Shown here one piece after another: positions 1-13,690 of a stretch of DNA of 64,000 nucleotides. Source of the DNA: Umbilicaria muhlenbergii. Lineage: Eukaryota > Ascomycota > Lecanoromycetes > Umbilicariales > Umbilicariaceae. How positions within the stretch are numbered: position 1 is the first letter of the stretch; every line of letters starts with the position of its first letter. Where the stretch lies: positions 8,665,431 through 8,729,430 of the forward strand of contig KK106981.1 in assembly GCA_000611775.1 (NCBI GenBank), in the 5' to 3' direction. A program made the position numbers and the translations under genes. The notes below the pieces were generated by a model that saw only the letters and a program-made list of their open reading frames with translations, did not search any database and had not been told where the DNA came from.

Positions 1-3000
1 CTCATATGAAGAGCTTATTGCCTCAACTTTAATTCTTAAATGATCAGAAGGCTTACTGCTTCAGTGTTTATCATGTGCATTATCAGCTTACTGACAGTTG
101 AAGATAATCTCATGAATGTGAACATGTGTTCTACACTTTGAACAAGTCAGGATCACTCTTTATCCTTGAACTCTTCATATTAAAGACTGAGCATGTGTGA
201 ATTGACTGTGAAATGAAGGCGTGACGCTTCAATATTAAGAAGCAGTTTATCAAGTTACAGTTATTTGATGAATTTATAAAGAAAATTCAAGATCACCCTG
301 CTGTTTACATCATGATATGAGTCAGTTCAAGTGATGATGCTGCATCAAAGGTGCACATACAAAGTGCTGAAATAACATAAGCTTTACCTGAGAAGTACAC
401 TGATTATACAGATGTGTTCTTAATGAAGAATGCTGATCTTCTTTCATTTTATAAAATCAGTGATCATGCAATTGACCTGAACAGCACAGATTCATCTTAT
501 GACTCTTTGTATAACCTCTTCAATACTGAGTTAAAGGTGTTATGAGAATACTTAAATGACATTTTAATGAAAGATTAAATTCATTATTTCATGAGTCCTG
601 CAGGGGCACTCATTCTTTTTATTTCAAAGAAAGATGAAGAGCTGCACTTATGCATTAATTATTAAAGATTAAATAAAATAATCATCAAGAACAGGCACCT
701 GTTACTTTTTATAAATGAAATGTTGAATCAGCTTAATGAAGTTAAGCTATTTATGAAGTTGAATTTAAAGGACGCTTATTACTGTATTTGCATAAAGAAG
801 AATAATGAGTGAAAAACAGCATTCTACATGCATTATAATCACTTTAAGTATATGATCATGTCTTTCAGATTGATCAACACTTCAGTTATGTTTCAAGCTT
901 ACATCAATTAAGTATTAACAAGGCTTATGAATGTCTTTTGTGTTGTCTATTTAGATGACATCCTTGTATACTCAGAATCATCAACACAACACTGAGAGCA
1001 TGTTAAGCAGGTGTTAAACTGACTTCATTGATTTTAACTTTACATGAACTTTAAGAAGTGTGAATTCTTCATTATCAAGGTGAAATTCCTAGGGTTTATT
1101 ATCACAACTGAAGGTGTAGTGATGAATTCATGATAAGTGAACATCATACAAGACTGATCAGTATTAAAAACTTTTCAAGAAGTATAAGTCTTCCTGAGCT
1201 TTATGAACTTTTATAGATGCTTCATTAAGTGTTATTCACAAGTTGCAGCCCTCTTGACAAACCTTATAAAGAGTAGCAAGGATGAAAAGAAATTTAAATC
1301 TTTTAAATTCTTAAGTGATACAAAGAAGGTGTTTGATCACCTTCATGAAATCTTTATGACAGCACTCATTCTGATTTACTTTAATCTGAAGTTACAGATA
1401 CAGGTGAAAATTGATGCATTAATCATTAAACTCACTGACATCCTGTCTCAGCTGTTGAATAACAGAAAATGACATTCAATTATGTTTTAATCAAGAAAGC
1501 TGTCTCCTTCAGAGATTTAATATAAAACTCATGATCAGGAGCTTCTTGTCATCATTATGATGTTTAAACACTGACGTCACTACCTTGAAGACAGTTGTCA
1601 TATCATAAAGGTATTAACTGATCATAACAATTTATGAGGATTTATGAATGTGAAGGAATTAAATAACAAGCAAGCATGATGAGTAATGAAGTTCACTGCT
1701 TTTAATTTCAATATTTTACATCAGTCTGAAAAGATCAACCCTGCTGATGCATCATCAAGGTGATCAGACTACAGAGATGTTGAAAAGATGAATGAAATCA
1801 TGAAGAAATTACTCTCAACACTTCAGAGAAAGTTAATCACTCTTGTGAATATATTCTCACTCAGATATGCCTCTATTGTGAGACAGTTGCTTGCAGAGGT
1901 GAGAAGAATGATCAGAATTAAAAATCTTAAACTTCAGAAAAAATGCTGAAGAAGTGACAGCAAAACATCTGCTCATGATAACTGTAACATAATTGTGACA
2001 CAGCTTAACTCTGTCACTGAAACTGTTGATTGCAAACAACTCATTTCACATGTGATGATAAGAGATCTTGTCATTCATGAAACAGCTGATGAAAGCCTGA
2101 GTTTACCTTTAAGAAATTTGATTTAAACTTTACAAAATGATGATTCATTTGTAAAAGTGACGCGCAACACTGATCATACATCAGTGAAGCACAAGGTTAA
2201 AGCTGAAAATCTCTGAAGGTTTAACTCTGAAGGTCTTTTATTTCATGAGGAACAAATATACATTCTGAAAGAAAAGTCAGTAAAAGCAGAGATCTTGAAA
2301 CATCATCATGATGATGTCTTGACAGAGCATTTCAGAGTAGAAAGAACTTTTAAATTAATTAATTATAAATATTATTGAATTGATATGAGTCAAGATGTTA
2401 AAGATTATGTTGTGTCATGTGACATCTGTCAAAGGGTGAAAGTGTTTAAACATTATCTTTATGATGAGCTATAGGTGTTGCCTCAGTCAGAAAAATCATG
2501 ACAGCAAGTCATAATGAATTTTATCATTAACTTGCTGTTAAGTAAGTGCAAGGATTGCATCTATGATGCAATCTTAATGATTATGAATCAGTATATGAAA
2601 ATGACCTGATATATTCAAATCATGAAAATGATTATGACAACAGAGTTGACTGACTTGTTTTATGAGAAAATAATATACTGATTTAATGTACTAAGCTGAA
2701 AGGGGTTGTCTCTGATCAGGGATCAGTTTTCACAAGCACTTTTTGATCAGAAATGTGCTATTATTTAAGAATGAAGCATCAATTAAGCATTGTCTTTCAC
2801 CTGCAGATGAACAGGCAGACAGAATAATAAAATTAAACCTTAAAACATTATCTTCACTGTTATTACTCAGATGAACAAGATAACTGAATGAGTCTTTTAC
2901 CCTTGACAGAATTTGCTTACAATAATAAAATGCAGACATCAATAAAGTGTAGCTCTTTTTATATCATGTATGCTTATTATTCAGAAGTAAGATTTGAAGT

Positions 3001-3560
3001 TGAGGATGACTTCAGAAAAGAAGAGATACTCACAGTTAAAAATTAAATGAAATGATTTCATGACATATAAAAAGTGCTGTCACAATGATGAGAAAATGTA
3101 ATTAAATCTCAAGTCAAATATTATGATGTCAAATATAAACTCAAGACTTATAATGTGAGAGACTTGATAATGCTATTCATGAAGAATTTATGACAGAAGT
3201 GCTTAAGCAGGAAACTGTCTCATAAATTTATTAAATCATTTCAAATTGAAGATTTAATAAGAAAGCAGGCCTACAAGTTAACTTTATTACTCATTTATCA
3301 GATTCATAATGTCTTTCACATCTCTTACTTGAAGTCATATCAGCACAGAGCTGATGATGATTTTAAATCATTACTGTCACCTTCAAAGCTAATTGATGAT
3401 GAAGAAGAATATGAAGTTGAAGAGATTTTAAATTACTGAAAATTCAGGAATGAAATCCTGTACAAAGTGAAATGAAAAGGTTGATCAGAAGAATATGATC
3501 AATGAGTGTTAAAAAAAAACTTAAAAGGTGCACAGGAAATGTGAGCAGCCTTTAATAATA
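1..3560 (+). mobile_element. Ty3/gypsy fossil C, pol region (5' part outside window)
   Basis: Decayed gypsy polyprotein on the + strand. Recognisable parts in order: reverse transcriptase about 560-1120, with a VVYLDDILVYS block near 945-975; RNase H about 1320-1700; integrase zinc-binding and core regions about 2270-2960; and a chromodomain about 3395-3530 with a KVKWKGWSEEYDQW-like core (seen in sequence, allowing for decay). The order RT, RNase H, integrase, chromodomain is that of the chromovirus branch of Ty3/gypsy (established knowledge). Broken by dozens of disruptions. A second copy of the family lies on the minus strand at 62391-63589. The family name is secure; the limits are not, because the 5' end is off the window. 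Confidence 0.85.
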
Positions 3561-5060
3561 AATTAAATGAGCATAAAAAGAAGTGATCAAGGAAGATTTA
3601 ATTAATGTCATAAGAACACTTTTTCCTGATTTTCCTCAAGAGGTTTTACAGGTTTTATTAAGACCTTATAGATGATTTACAGCAAGAGTCAAGAGTGACA
3701 AGTTCATTAAAAAAGATGAATCATCAGCAAAGCACAAGAGAAGCATAATATTATTATCATCACAGCAGTGAATCAGAGCAGGCTGAAAGAATTATTATAC
3801 AAGATCAACAAAATGTTAATAAAACATTATTTACTCATCTTCATCATTATTTTTTTTTTCTCATCTTCATCATTCTTCTTTGATTTCTCTGACCTCTCTG
3901 ACTCCTCAAAAGGAGAAAAATCTTCATTATCATTATCATCATCATTATCAACAACAGCAGGCAAATGCTTTTAAAATTGAATGCAAATTAACTGATCTTA
4001 ACAGTTAAGAAAGAAGTATGAAGAAGAGAATTGAACTGAGTATCTCATGATATTCAGAATATCTTCAAGAGTGACATTAATACACTTAATCTGCTCAAGG
4101 AGCAGGAGGTTGACCTTGACAGTAAATTTCAATTTCAACAGCTTTTGATAACAGTCAGTAACACAGAGATGTGCTGTAATCTTCTTATTATAACACTTTT
4201 AACGCGCCTTAAGGGCGGTCAGGAGGGCAGGCAGAGGAGTGTTGATATTAACTTTATTGATTAAGTGAATCAATGTGTTTATCTTGCACATGAACCACAC
4301 AGGGACCTTAAATCATCAGTGAAGTATAATAAGTGAGCATGTTAAACTTACTGAAAGACAAGCCTTGTGAAGATTGATGCAGTATGTGCACTTAACATTT
4401 ACATATGCATCACATACCTGAGTCATGTCATCTGTGAAATGATGACTACATCAGAGGCAGAAGGGTTCAATAAGTCATGCATGTAATTTAATGAAGCACT
4501 TAACAATGAGTGAGTGTTGTATGATGACTCACATTAAAAGTGCATCTATGAAGCCAGCTTCTCTGACTTACAAGCATAATGACTGATGTTGTGATGTTGA
4601 AGATGATGCATTTTGAGGGTGTGTTGATGATGTTGTGATGAAGTGTCACTGCTCTGACAAAAGTTGATGGCAGAAGGTTGAGGAGTTAATAATATTTATA
4701 TCTTGAAGCTTTTATTATGATATCACTGCTCATGACCTGAGTAGTGCTATCATAACACTATTGCAGCTTCACTGCTGTGACTTCATTCTCATCACTCTGC
4801 TTCTCAGGATTTTCATGTTCACATGACTAATTCACCTCACTATTACTTCACTTAATCAGTGTCAGCGCTGCGTCATCAGTTCAACAGTTAATTAAGTTTT
4901 TCATCAATCACTTACTCTTCTGCATCAGAGGGCTGATGCATAAGGGGGAGGCAATTGTCATGAGTTAATGACAATTCAAGACTCACATAAGGCATGTGTC
5001 TTACAAATGACTTAACAGTGTTAATGAGTCACATGAAAACTCTGCACTGCTTAATCTCAT
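3561..5060 (+). other. AT-rich 3' region of fossil C, no gene recognised
   Basis: About 1.5 kb between the chromodomain of fossil C and the 5' LTR of element A. It contains a low-complexity open stretch at 3768-3974 (a hydrophobic run followed by Ser-rich sequence, from TTATCATCA-type repeats) and small homopurine and TCATCA tracts. There is no LTR pair to mark where C ends. It most likely holds the long non-coding tail of C and older debris (inference). I see no host gene. Confidence 0.5.
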
Positions 5061-5338
5061 TGTCAGGGCCATCATATATAGTAGTATGATAATACAACAG
5101 TACAACAGTACAACAGTACATCATTATAACTCACTTATATGATGACTCAGTGAGTAGCGCCTTGACATCAAGTGAAAACTCTTCACAAGGAGGTTCAGAA
5201 ACCTGCTTCCTCAGTAATCAGTTTTGTCATCAAATAAAAGACATATAATTATTGCATTGACCTCATCATGACTATATTGCTTATGACACTCTGTTCAAAC
5301 ATCATTATGATGCTCTGTCATACACTCTGCTTCTTACA
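5061..5338 (+). repeat. 5' LTR of element A (278 bp)
   Basis: Starts TGTCAGGGCC and ends TTCTTACA. It matches 12989-13274 directly, and 21228-21513, 29164-29481 and 63590-63867 in reverse complement. It carries a short ACAGTACA-type minisatellite near 5095-5120 that varies in copy number between LTRs. The outer flank 5056-5060 is CTCAT. Confidence 0.92.
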
Positions 5339-8300
5339 TACTGATCACTCAGTACCTTCAGGTGAACAGTCACATCAAAAGCAAATAAAACATGATGACA
5401 TCAACACTTCAATCTCATCAGGACAGTGAAGCAGCTAATTAAATTAAATCAGAGCCTTCAATTAACAGATTTATATTATCAACTGTCAACATCTCTGCTT
5501 CTGACATTGTCAATGACAATGATGAACATATCAATGCAGGTAACCCTGATGACTTCATTAATAATCTTGAAGCAGTCACTGCTCACAATCAGGAAGTCAT
5601 CAAGCGTCAGTGATTACAACTACAATGTGTACAACAAGAAATTGAGTTTGAAGATAATAAAAAAAAGCTTCAGGAGTTTAATCAACACCTGTAAAAAGAT
5701 CCTTTAATTATGAGAAATTCAAGAAATGACACAGGTTCATCACATGAATTATGATGTTGAGTTATGACAGACATCACACCCCTCCTTTTTCAACACCTTA
5801 TAAAGTCATGAGAGCCTCATCTCTATGCAGGAGGCGTTAAAGTCATGAGATGAAAACTTCAAAAATATCTGAATGAAATCAATCAGAATCAGGAGCTGAT
5901 GTCAGAGTAATTTTTTATCAAATGAGATTTCATCATCTGAGCAGGCACTTACCTTGAGAAAACAGTCATGAGTGACTGATGAAAACAAAAGGAGCAGCAT
6001 GATCATACTTAAGTCACTTATAACAACTTTTTAAAGATTTTAAAGAAGAACCTATCTCCTGATGAAGACATAAACAAATGAAATATCATCACCTTCAATG
6101 CAGCTGAATTTCATAATCATGATATAATCACTTTCTGATATGATAAATTATCAGAACTCTATCACTTCCTTTCAGCTTCACACAAGGAAATCAGTGAGAC
6201 ACTCATTTAAGACTGCTGATGATCAAGACTTCCTCATCACATTCTGATTAAACTATGATGTTGAGATCTGACGCAGGTTGCAAGACAGTCAGTGCAGGAA
6301 ATTTCAGCACATCTTGACATCATCATTAATCATGAACCATTCTGAAGCTGCTCAGACATCAAAAAGGATCATTAAAGCAAAACTGATAATAATGACAAAA
6401 GTATGACACAGACATCATATTATGACAGAAAAGAATCTCTCATCAAACAATAAATAATCTGCACTCAATTCACTTAATTCAGCTGTGAAAGAGAAAACAA
6501 CTCATGAGGTTTCTACTGTGAAAGTGACTGCAATCAGAGCCAGAATCTCAATCATATATTAATCACTGAGGAAGCAACTATGATGATGACATGAACATTC
6601 ACAACCCCCTCATGCTGACAAGGAGACTTCATCTCAAGGAATGAAGTGAATGCATGAAGGTCAACAGGTCTCTGCATTAAATGTGAAGTCATCAATCACT
6701 GAATAAATGATTATATGACTGAATGATCTACAGCTGTCTTCACTGCAGTTAATGTGAATAAATGACTTGCAGATCACCTTCAGTTTGCTTCATTATTAAT
6801 TATTAATGATATCTCACGTCTGATATCAGGGCAACTAGAGGTGAAACTGCACATAATGACAATGAGTGATATGATGAGCAAATCTTCACAATATTCATAT
6901 ATTATTGACAACGGCAGTCAGGGCAATATAATCACATGAGATGTTGTCAATAAGCTGTCCCTACTGACTGAATCTTATGAGGCTCAAGGCAATGCATGAG
7001 GTAATGTGATTGAGCTATCAGAGTCTGTTGTACTGATGATTACAATGTACAACACTGACAGTCAACTTTACTGCTATAGCAATCATTTCTTTATCACACA
7101 AGACAACACATCAGCTCCTTTTGTCCTCAGATTATCATTTCTAGTTCATGCAAACTCAAATCACTACTATGATATGAGTAAATTTTTATGAAGAAAGCCA
7201 AAACATACTACTGCACATCATATATTCATCATCAATGAAAAGAAGGTGTTGAAGAATGTCTTACATATAAATAATCTCATCATTACTGACTGCTTTATAG
7301 GGCTGATGAATTTAGTGACTGATATGAAAAAATATACCCTACAGATGAACTCATTGTGATATGACAAAAAATATGACAATGTCTATGACAGTCTACCTCC
7401 TGAATATTATGACTTCACAGACATATTTTAAGCAGCTGAGAAGCAGTCTCTACCTGAGAGAGGTTCACATGATCATGTCATTGACTTGAAATCAAAGCAG
7501 CAATCTTCATTTAAAAAGTTATACTTAATGTCCTCAGCTGAGCTCAATGTACTGAAGGTATATTTAGATAATGTTATGAAGGCAGGCATAATTCATAAAT
7601 TAATATCATCTGCAGCTTCACCTGTTATGTTTGTACCAAAATCAGACAGCAGCCTATGACTAGTCATTGATTATAAGCGCTTGAATGATATTATCATTAA
7701 AAATCACTACTCACTACCACTTATATCAGACATGTTGAATCATCTTCAAGGAGCTAAGAAGTTCACTAAGCTGAACTGCAAGAATGCATATAATCAAATA
7801 TGAATCAAGGGTGAAGATGAGTGGAAAACAGCATTTCAAACATGATTCAGCCTGTTTAAATATCTTATCATGTCTTTCAGTCTCATGAATGCTCCTGCTA
7901 TGTTTCAGGCATTCATTAATAAGGCTCTTAATGAGTTTCTTGATATAATTTGCATGATTTATCTAGATGATATCCTGATCTTCAGCAAAGATGAATCTGA
8001 ACATGAGGAGCATGTATGACAAGTATTAATTATGTTACAACATCATGATCTTCATCTTAAGATCAGTAAATGCTTTTTTAATGCAACAGAAGTGAACTTC
8101 CTGAGGTTTAAGATCAATACTGAAGACATACATATGAGTTCAGAAAGGATTCACATCATTGAAGAATGACTACCCTCAGAGAACATTCATGAATTACAGG
8201 TCTTTTTAAGCTTCATTAACTTCTTCTGAAGGTTTATAAGAGGTTATTCATGAATTGCAGCATCACTGTTAAATCTTCTGAAAACAGGAAAGAATAAAAA

Positions 8301-9140
8301 GAAGACTGAGGATACATTATTCTTTCCTCTTCAATCTCAACAGACTGTTATTAAAAGGAAGCAGAACAACCTGACCTCATTATGAAGATTTAATACAAAG
8401 TATTCAGCATGCAACCTGTAAGTCAGAGGAGAATTATAACAAGAAAACATCATACCTGCCTCTTTTTCACTCTCAGAAGTCACATTAAAAATGTTTAATG
8501 CTCTGAAGGAGACCTTCATGAGTGCTTCATTATTACATTATTTCAATGAAAACAAACTCATGAGGGTTGAAATGAACGCCTCTGAATTCACAATTAATGA
8601 AATCTTGATGCAACACTTTAAGGTTGATGATCAATTGCACTGATTATTAATTACTTATTACAGTAAGAAGCTGCTAAATACTGAGATTTAATATGATACA
8701 AGTGAGCAAGAGCTCCTTGTCATCATGAAAGTCATGCATCATTAACAGCACTACTGTTGAGGCGCTAAGCACTCAATCATCATATTAATCAATCATGCAA
8801 ACCTTGTTTGATTTATGACTACCTTAAACCTCACATGAAGGCAGCTCAAGTGAGCTGAAAAGCTCACTGAGTACAACTTTAAGGTCACATATCAAGAGAG
8901 CAAGAAGAACTCTGCTGACAGTTTATTAAAATGACCTGATTATGAACTGCTGAAGGTTGTCAGTACCTTAATCATCACTGAAATAATGCAACAATCCTTT
9001 TATTTAGGAAGCAAGAATTATAAATCAGTGCAGAAGAAATTATACATGCTTGCTGCAATGACACTGCAGTCAAGACACTCAGTATGACAGAAGTTACAAC
9101 AAAAGAATGTTGTACCTGTCACAATAAATAATATCAGTAT

Positions 9141-9400
9141 GATGAATACTGAAGCTGATGACATGACTGAAACATCAGCAGTTCATGACCTACATGCTTG
9201 AAAAACAAGCCGTGATGAATATGTCAGTATGACATATGCTGAAGCTGATGACATGACTGAAACATCAGCAGTTCATGACCTACATGCTTGAGAAGCAAGC
9301 CATGATGAACATATCAATATGATGAATACTGAAGCTGATGATATGACTGAAACATCAGCAGTTCATGACTTATATGCTTAAGAAGCAAGTCATGACTGAA
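9141..9400 (+). repeat. Three 90-base tandem units inside element A pol
   Basis: Units begin at about 9141, 9231 and 9321, each opening with a variant of GATGAATACTGAAGCTGATG. The period is exactly 90 bases (30 codons), so it keeps the reading frame. They lie between RNase H and the integrase zinc-binding region. The same array is present in element B near 25105-25375 on the other strand, so it belonged to the family before these copies inserted. Confidence 0.85.
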
Positions 9401-12270
9401 TGAAAGAATCTGAGTATGCAAAACCTGAGCAGCACTCAATCAAGGATAATGCAGCAGGCATTGTAATTATGAACAGTGATGCAAGTCACATTCTTATTAA
9501 TTTTTAAATTAAGGATAGTGCTCCTTCTGTTGACATTGTTGAAGCACTTCAACTCATGTCTACTCACTCACCCCTAGGTGAGGAGATAACAGCTTATACA
9601 AGAATGTTTATTGAACAACTTAAACATATGATTCATACTGAACAGTCAAAAGATGATTTGATACAATGAGTACAACAGGGATTAACTACCCCTCTTGAGG
9701 ATAAAAACAACTTGATCAGGTCAGAAATGATAAATATGACAATAATACTCCCTGACATAATGAAATGTTGAGAGGAAATTGAGGATGTCATATATTATGA
9801 TGATAAGATTTACATTCTGCAGAACTCTGCCCTTCACAATGCAGTGATCAGTTGATTTCACAATGATGTCTTTGCAGGTCATTTCAGGAAGTCAAGAATT
9901 ACAAAATTAATGCAATGATCTTATAACTGACTTGATGCTGTCAGAGATGTATGATATTACTGTCATGACTGTGTTGAATGTTAAAAGGTGAAGCCAGCTC
10001 ATCATAAATCATATAAATTATTAAACTCATTGTCAGTCTCAACTGAGTCATGACATACAGTGACAATGAACTTCATTATGAATTTATCACTGAGCAGCAT
10101 GTATAAAAGTATGACATGAGATTCAATCCTTGTCATAGTTGATAAGTTGACCAAAATGGCTCATTATATTTCAGTACAGAAGACAATGTCAGTTGTTGAC
10201 TTCATTGAAGTGTTTATTCAGGACATAATTAAGCATCATGACATGTCAAAAGTTTTAATCACAGACAGAGATAAGCTGTTTACATTAAAGCAGTGAATCA
10301 GCTTCTGCTTTCACATGTGATGTCATCATAACATGTCAACAGCTTTTCACCTGCAAACTGATGATTAAACAAAGAGGCAGAATCAGTCCCTGAAGATGTA
10401 TTTATGCATATTCATTAATGAGCAGCAAGAGAACTGAGTGAAGTTTTTACTCTGCATGAAGTTCTCATACAACAACTTCATACATGCTGTTATGAGAAAG
10501 AGCCTCTTTCAGCTTAACTTAAAGTGAGATCCTCAGATGAGCTTAAGTAAATCATTTATACAGCACTCACATGAATAAATAAGACTTTATGCAGATGCAC
10601 AGCAGCTTCAAGATCAAATTGCAACAATTTAAGAGCAGTTACAACAGGTTAATGAAACATATGCAAATTATTATAATCAGTGCTGAATGGAGATAACATT
10701 CAAAGAAGGTGATTTAGTACTGATTAATGAAAAGAATGTATCAATGAACAAGCAGATGAAGAAACTGCATTGAAAAAAACTCAACTCATTCATGATATGA
10801 CATGTGATAAGTCAGTCATCATATGAACTTGACCTCTCAGAGGATTAAAACATCTATAATGTATTCAACATCACTTTATTAAAGTCATTTCAAGACACAT
10901 GTCATGTGTCTTCTGCATTAGCAGAAAAAGACTTACTACTCAACTGAGATGATGAGTGAAAAGTTGAGGCAATTATGAATAATCACATTCATGACAGCAA
11001 GCTTCAATACCTCATTAAATGAAAGCTGACAGATCAGGTGTGAGATGACACATGAAAATCAACACACTTCATTCATAATGTAAAGGCAAAAATGTGAAAA
11101 TTTCATGCTGACAACTCTGATAAACAGAAATTCAGGTGAGTCTTAAAACATGACTCTTTGAGATCAATTAAGAAGCTGTCACAAAAGTCATGAGCCTTAA
11201 GAATTGAAAACCTTGTCAGCTTTGTTAATCTGATCTTTTATGACAGAGCCTGTGCTTTACAACAAGTATGACAAAAGTTATGATGTTATGATGTTATAAC
11301 AAGATCTTTAATAAAATTACTGCATGAACTACATTATCACAGACGTGTCACATTGCAGAGAACATTTAAATGCAGAAACATTTCATTTCAGATTTAAAGA
11401 TTAAAATGAATCTGAGATCAACACTTTGCACTCAATTCTTCATCAGCATCATGTCAAGTCATCTTTATTTATTTACTTGTCTTTCATCATTTTAAACTCT
11501 TCTTTATTATTATTTGATGAAGCCTCTGACCTCATCTCCTCAATGCATCAACACTCACAGAGTTCAATGTACTCTTGATGATGATGAGATTGATGAGTGT
11601 TGAGAATGTGAAGAGCGTGAGCAGTGCTCTTCAATAAGATAATAAAAGCTTGAATGAGCTTCTCAGAACTACTGAATTAACACATTTCAATCTCAAGAGA
11701 GTTAAAAAACTCATGTTGAGAAGCAGCTGCAGAAGGCATGAAGAGTGTTAATAATGACTGATAAGAGATGATGACATGAGGAATTGATCAGTCATCAAGC
11801 ACTATACAACAATTAACATGTTAATAATACAACAGTGCAACAGTACAACAGTATGATAAAATGTTGTATATACAACAATATGACAAAATGTCATAGATAT
11901 GACAAGTACATCATATTCATATTAAATAAAACAAAATGAAAGGGGATTAAAAAAGGCAGATTTATAATGTGTCATCACTTCTCCTGTCATCATAAGCATG
12001 CATGCGCAGAACAACAACATCAGAGCTTTTAAAGACTGAGACAGTGATGATTGAAGACTTCATCATGCATTAATCATGAGGGTTGCAGAGTGATGTGTAA
12101 CAAGTGCAGATTGAATTAATCTGTGACATGAAGCACTGATCAACTTTGACTTTTCTGCAAGAGTCACAGTGAGCAGTATCTGACAATGTGTGACTGAGGT
12201 TCTTTTAAATCACACACTCATGATGATGACCCTGCTGCACGCGCGCTGACAGTGAGGTATTGTTGTGACA

Positions 12271-12528
12271 TCACACAGAGCAAGAACTGCTGCTGAAGAT
12301 GTCACTCAGAAGTAAATGCTTAACCCTCTTCAAGTGTTGAATAATCAGTTTTATCACTCTGTTTCCCTGTCTCTTTCTGAAGGTGTTGATCATCACAGTT
12401 TCATTCACTGACTCTGACTCAGAGCCCTCCTCATCACATTGAGCCTGAAGATCAACAGGCTTCTCTGATGAAGATGAGTCTTCACTGTTGTTTGTGATCA
12501 TGAGTTCAAGAGTTTGATTATTGATCAC
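12271..12528 (-). other. Antisense open frame in the 3' region of element A (85 codons)
   Basis: An open frame on the strand opposite to pol, in the long region between the chromodomain and the 3' LTR. It is acidic and Ser-rich near its start, then has a basic segment (RKRQGNRVIKL). Element B has a clearly related sequence at about 21990-22247. I do not recognise the product. Some fungal and plant gypsy families carry extra or antisense frames (established knowledge); whether this was ever expressed is unknown. Confidence 0.4.
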
Positions 12529-12988
12529 TTATATATCATGTTAACATTCATATGATATATGACAGGAAGTATGACATCATAAATGAGGCATGAGCTGCAA
12601 GCTTCATGATGTTCTCTTCATGAGGTGAACATCTCTGCAATGAGAATGATGTCATGAAGTCATCAGATCACTCAATGAGCTGTGAAAAAGCTGTGAGAAG
12701 TATGATGACATATTATAAGAGAGATGATGAAGAAGAAACACAAGAGGAGGATGTTTTAAACTTACAGTAAATATTTTAATTTTAATGTTTATGTTAAGAA
12801 GAAGAGCTTACTGTCAGGTGTAATATCATCATAATTAAGTGAGAGCATGTGATCAGCTTTATTTTAACATGATTTCACATCCTCATCTTACATGATCAAT
12901 TATCTATCAGGTCATCATGATGATGTTTATAATGATGAGTTTAAAATCAATTGACATCAGGAATGACGTCATGAGAAGGGAAATGTTG

Positions 12989-13274
12989 TGTCAGAGTCAT
13001 CATATATAATAATACAACAATATGACAGTATGACAGTATGACAGTATGACAGTATGTCACTATAACTCACTTATATGATGACTCAGTGAGTAGCATCTTG
13101 ACATCAAGTGAAAACTCTTCACAAGAAGGTTCAGAAACCTGCTTTCTCAGCAATCAATTTTATCACTGAATAAAAGACATATAATCATTGCATTGACCTC
13201 ATCATGATTATATTGCTTATGACACTCTGTTTAAACATCACTATGATGCTCTGTCATACACTCCGCCCCTTACA
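12989..13274 (+). repeat. 3' LTR of element A (286 bp)
   Basis: Starts TGTCAGAGTC and ends CCCCTTACA, with a tandem TATGACAG run near 13020-13055. The outer flank 13275-13279 is TTTGC, which does not match A's 5' flank but is the reverse complement of the flank outside element B's 5' LTR. Confidence 0.92.
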
Positions 13275-13690
13275 TTTGCCTTGATTAAAAAAGTTATATC
13301 ATAATTTAACAGAAAGCAGAAGATCACTTTTACATTAATCATAAAAACTAAATATATTGAATTATGCAGCACTGTTAAGACAGTAGTTTAAATTACTGAA
13401 TAATTTAAAAAAATCAATTTGAAGAGGTTTTTAAATCATAAAACAATTCATTAATATGAAGACAATCAGTTAAATATATATTTTATCAAAAACCCTGAAT
13501 TTTATATTTAAATAAAGCATATTAACATACAGTATCATTGTATAAGAGAAGTTTTAAAAGACAGTCTTATCAACTTATTTTATATTTGTATCAATAATAT
13601 GACAGCTGACTGCTTAATCAAGTCTTTTATTAAGGATAAATTTTAAGTTAAACTTTTCTTGCTCAGCCTTGATACTTAGAACTTTACAGG
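13275..13690 (+). mobile_element. Ty1/copia RNase H fossil
   Basis: AT-rich relic whose + strand reading shows landmarks of the 3' end of copia pol: an ISW-x-NRKQ block near 13300, a YEDNQ-like block, KNPEF followed by IKHINIQYHCIRE near 13500-13560, and a MTADCLIKS block near 13600 (compare KNPEFH, TKHIDVRYHFIRE and VADILTK in the family). It abuts the 3' LTR of element A. The upstream part of the same copia domain appears to lie at 29482-29579 on the minus strand, on the far side of element B. Old and broken. Confidence 0.75.

Larger units (their letters stand above)
5061..13274 (+). mobile_element. Element A: Ty3/gypsy chromovirus with two LTRs, decayed
   Basis: 8.2 kb element bounded by related LTRs starting TGTCAG and ending TTACA. 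Parts in order: gag from about 5400 with a zinc-knuckle remnant near 6670-6715; aspartic protease about 6895-7190 with a DNGSQGN active-site block; reverse transcriptase about 7560-8120 with MIYLDDILIFS; RNase H about 8500-8900; a three-unit 90-base tandem repeat; integrase about 9830-10560; chromodomain about 10950-11140; a long 3' region to 12988; and a purine-rich tract near 12973 just before the 3' LTR. Broken by dozens of disruptions. Its two 5-base flanks do not match each other (CTCAT, TTTGC) but match those of element B crosswise, so A is probably a recombinant of two insertions. Confidence 0.9.

Noticed and set aside
3768-3974. Small hydrophobic, Ser-rich open frame as a secreted or membrane protein gene
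   Set aside because: It comes from simple TCATCA and poly-T sequence in the 3' region of a decayed element, with no start context or homology.
5061-13274. Element A as a simple insertion with its own duplication
   Set aside because: Its flanks CTCAT and TTTGC do not match each other, while both match element B crosswise.
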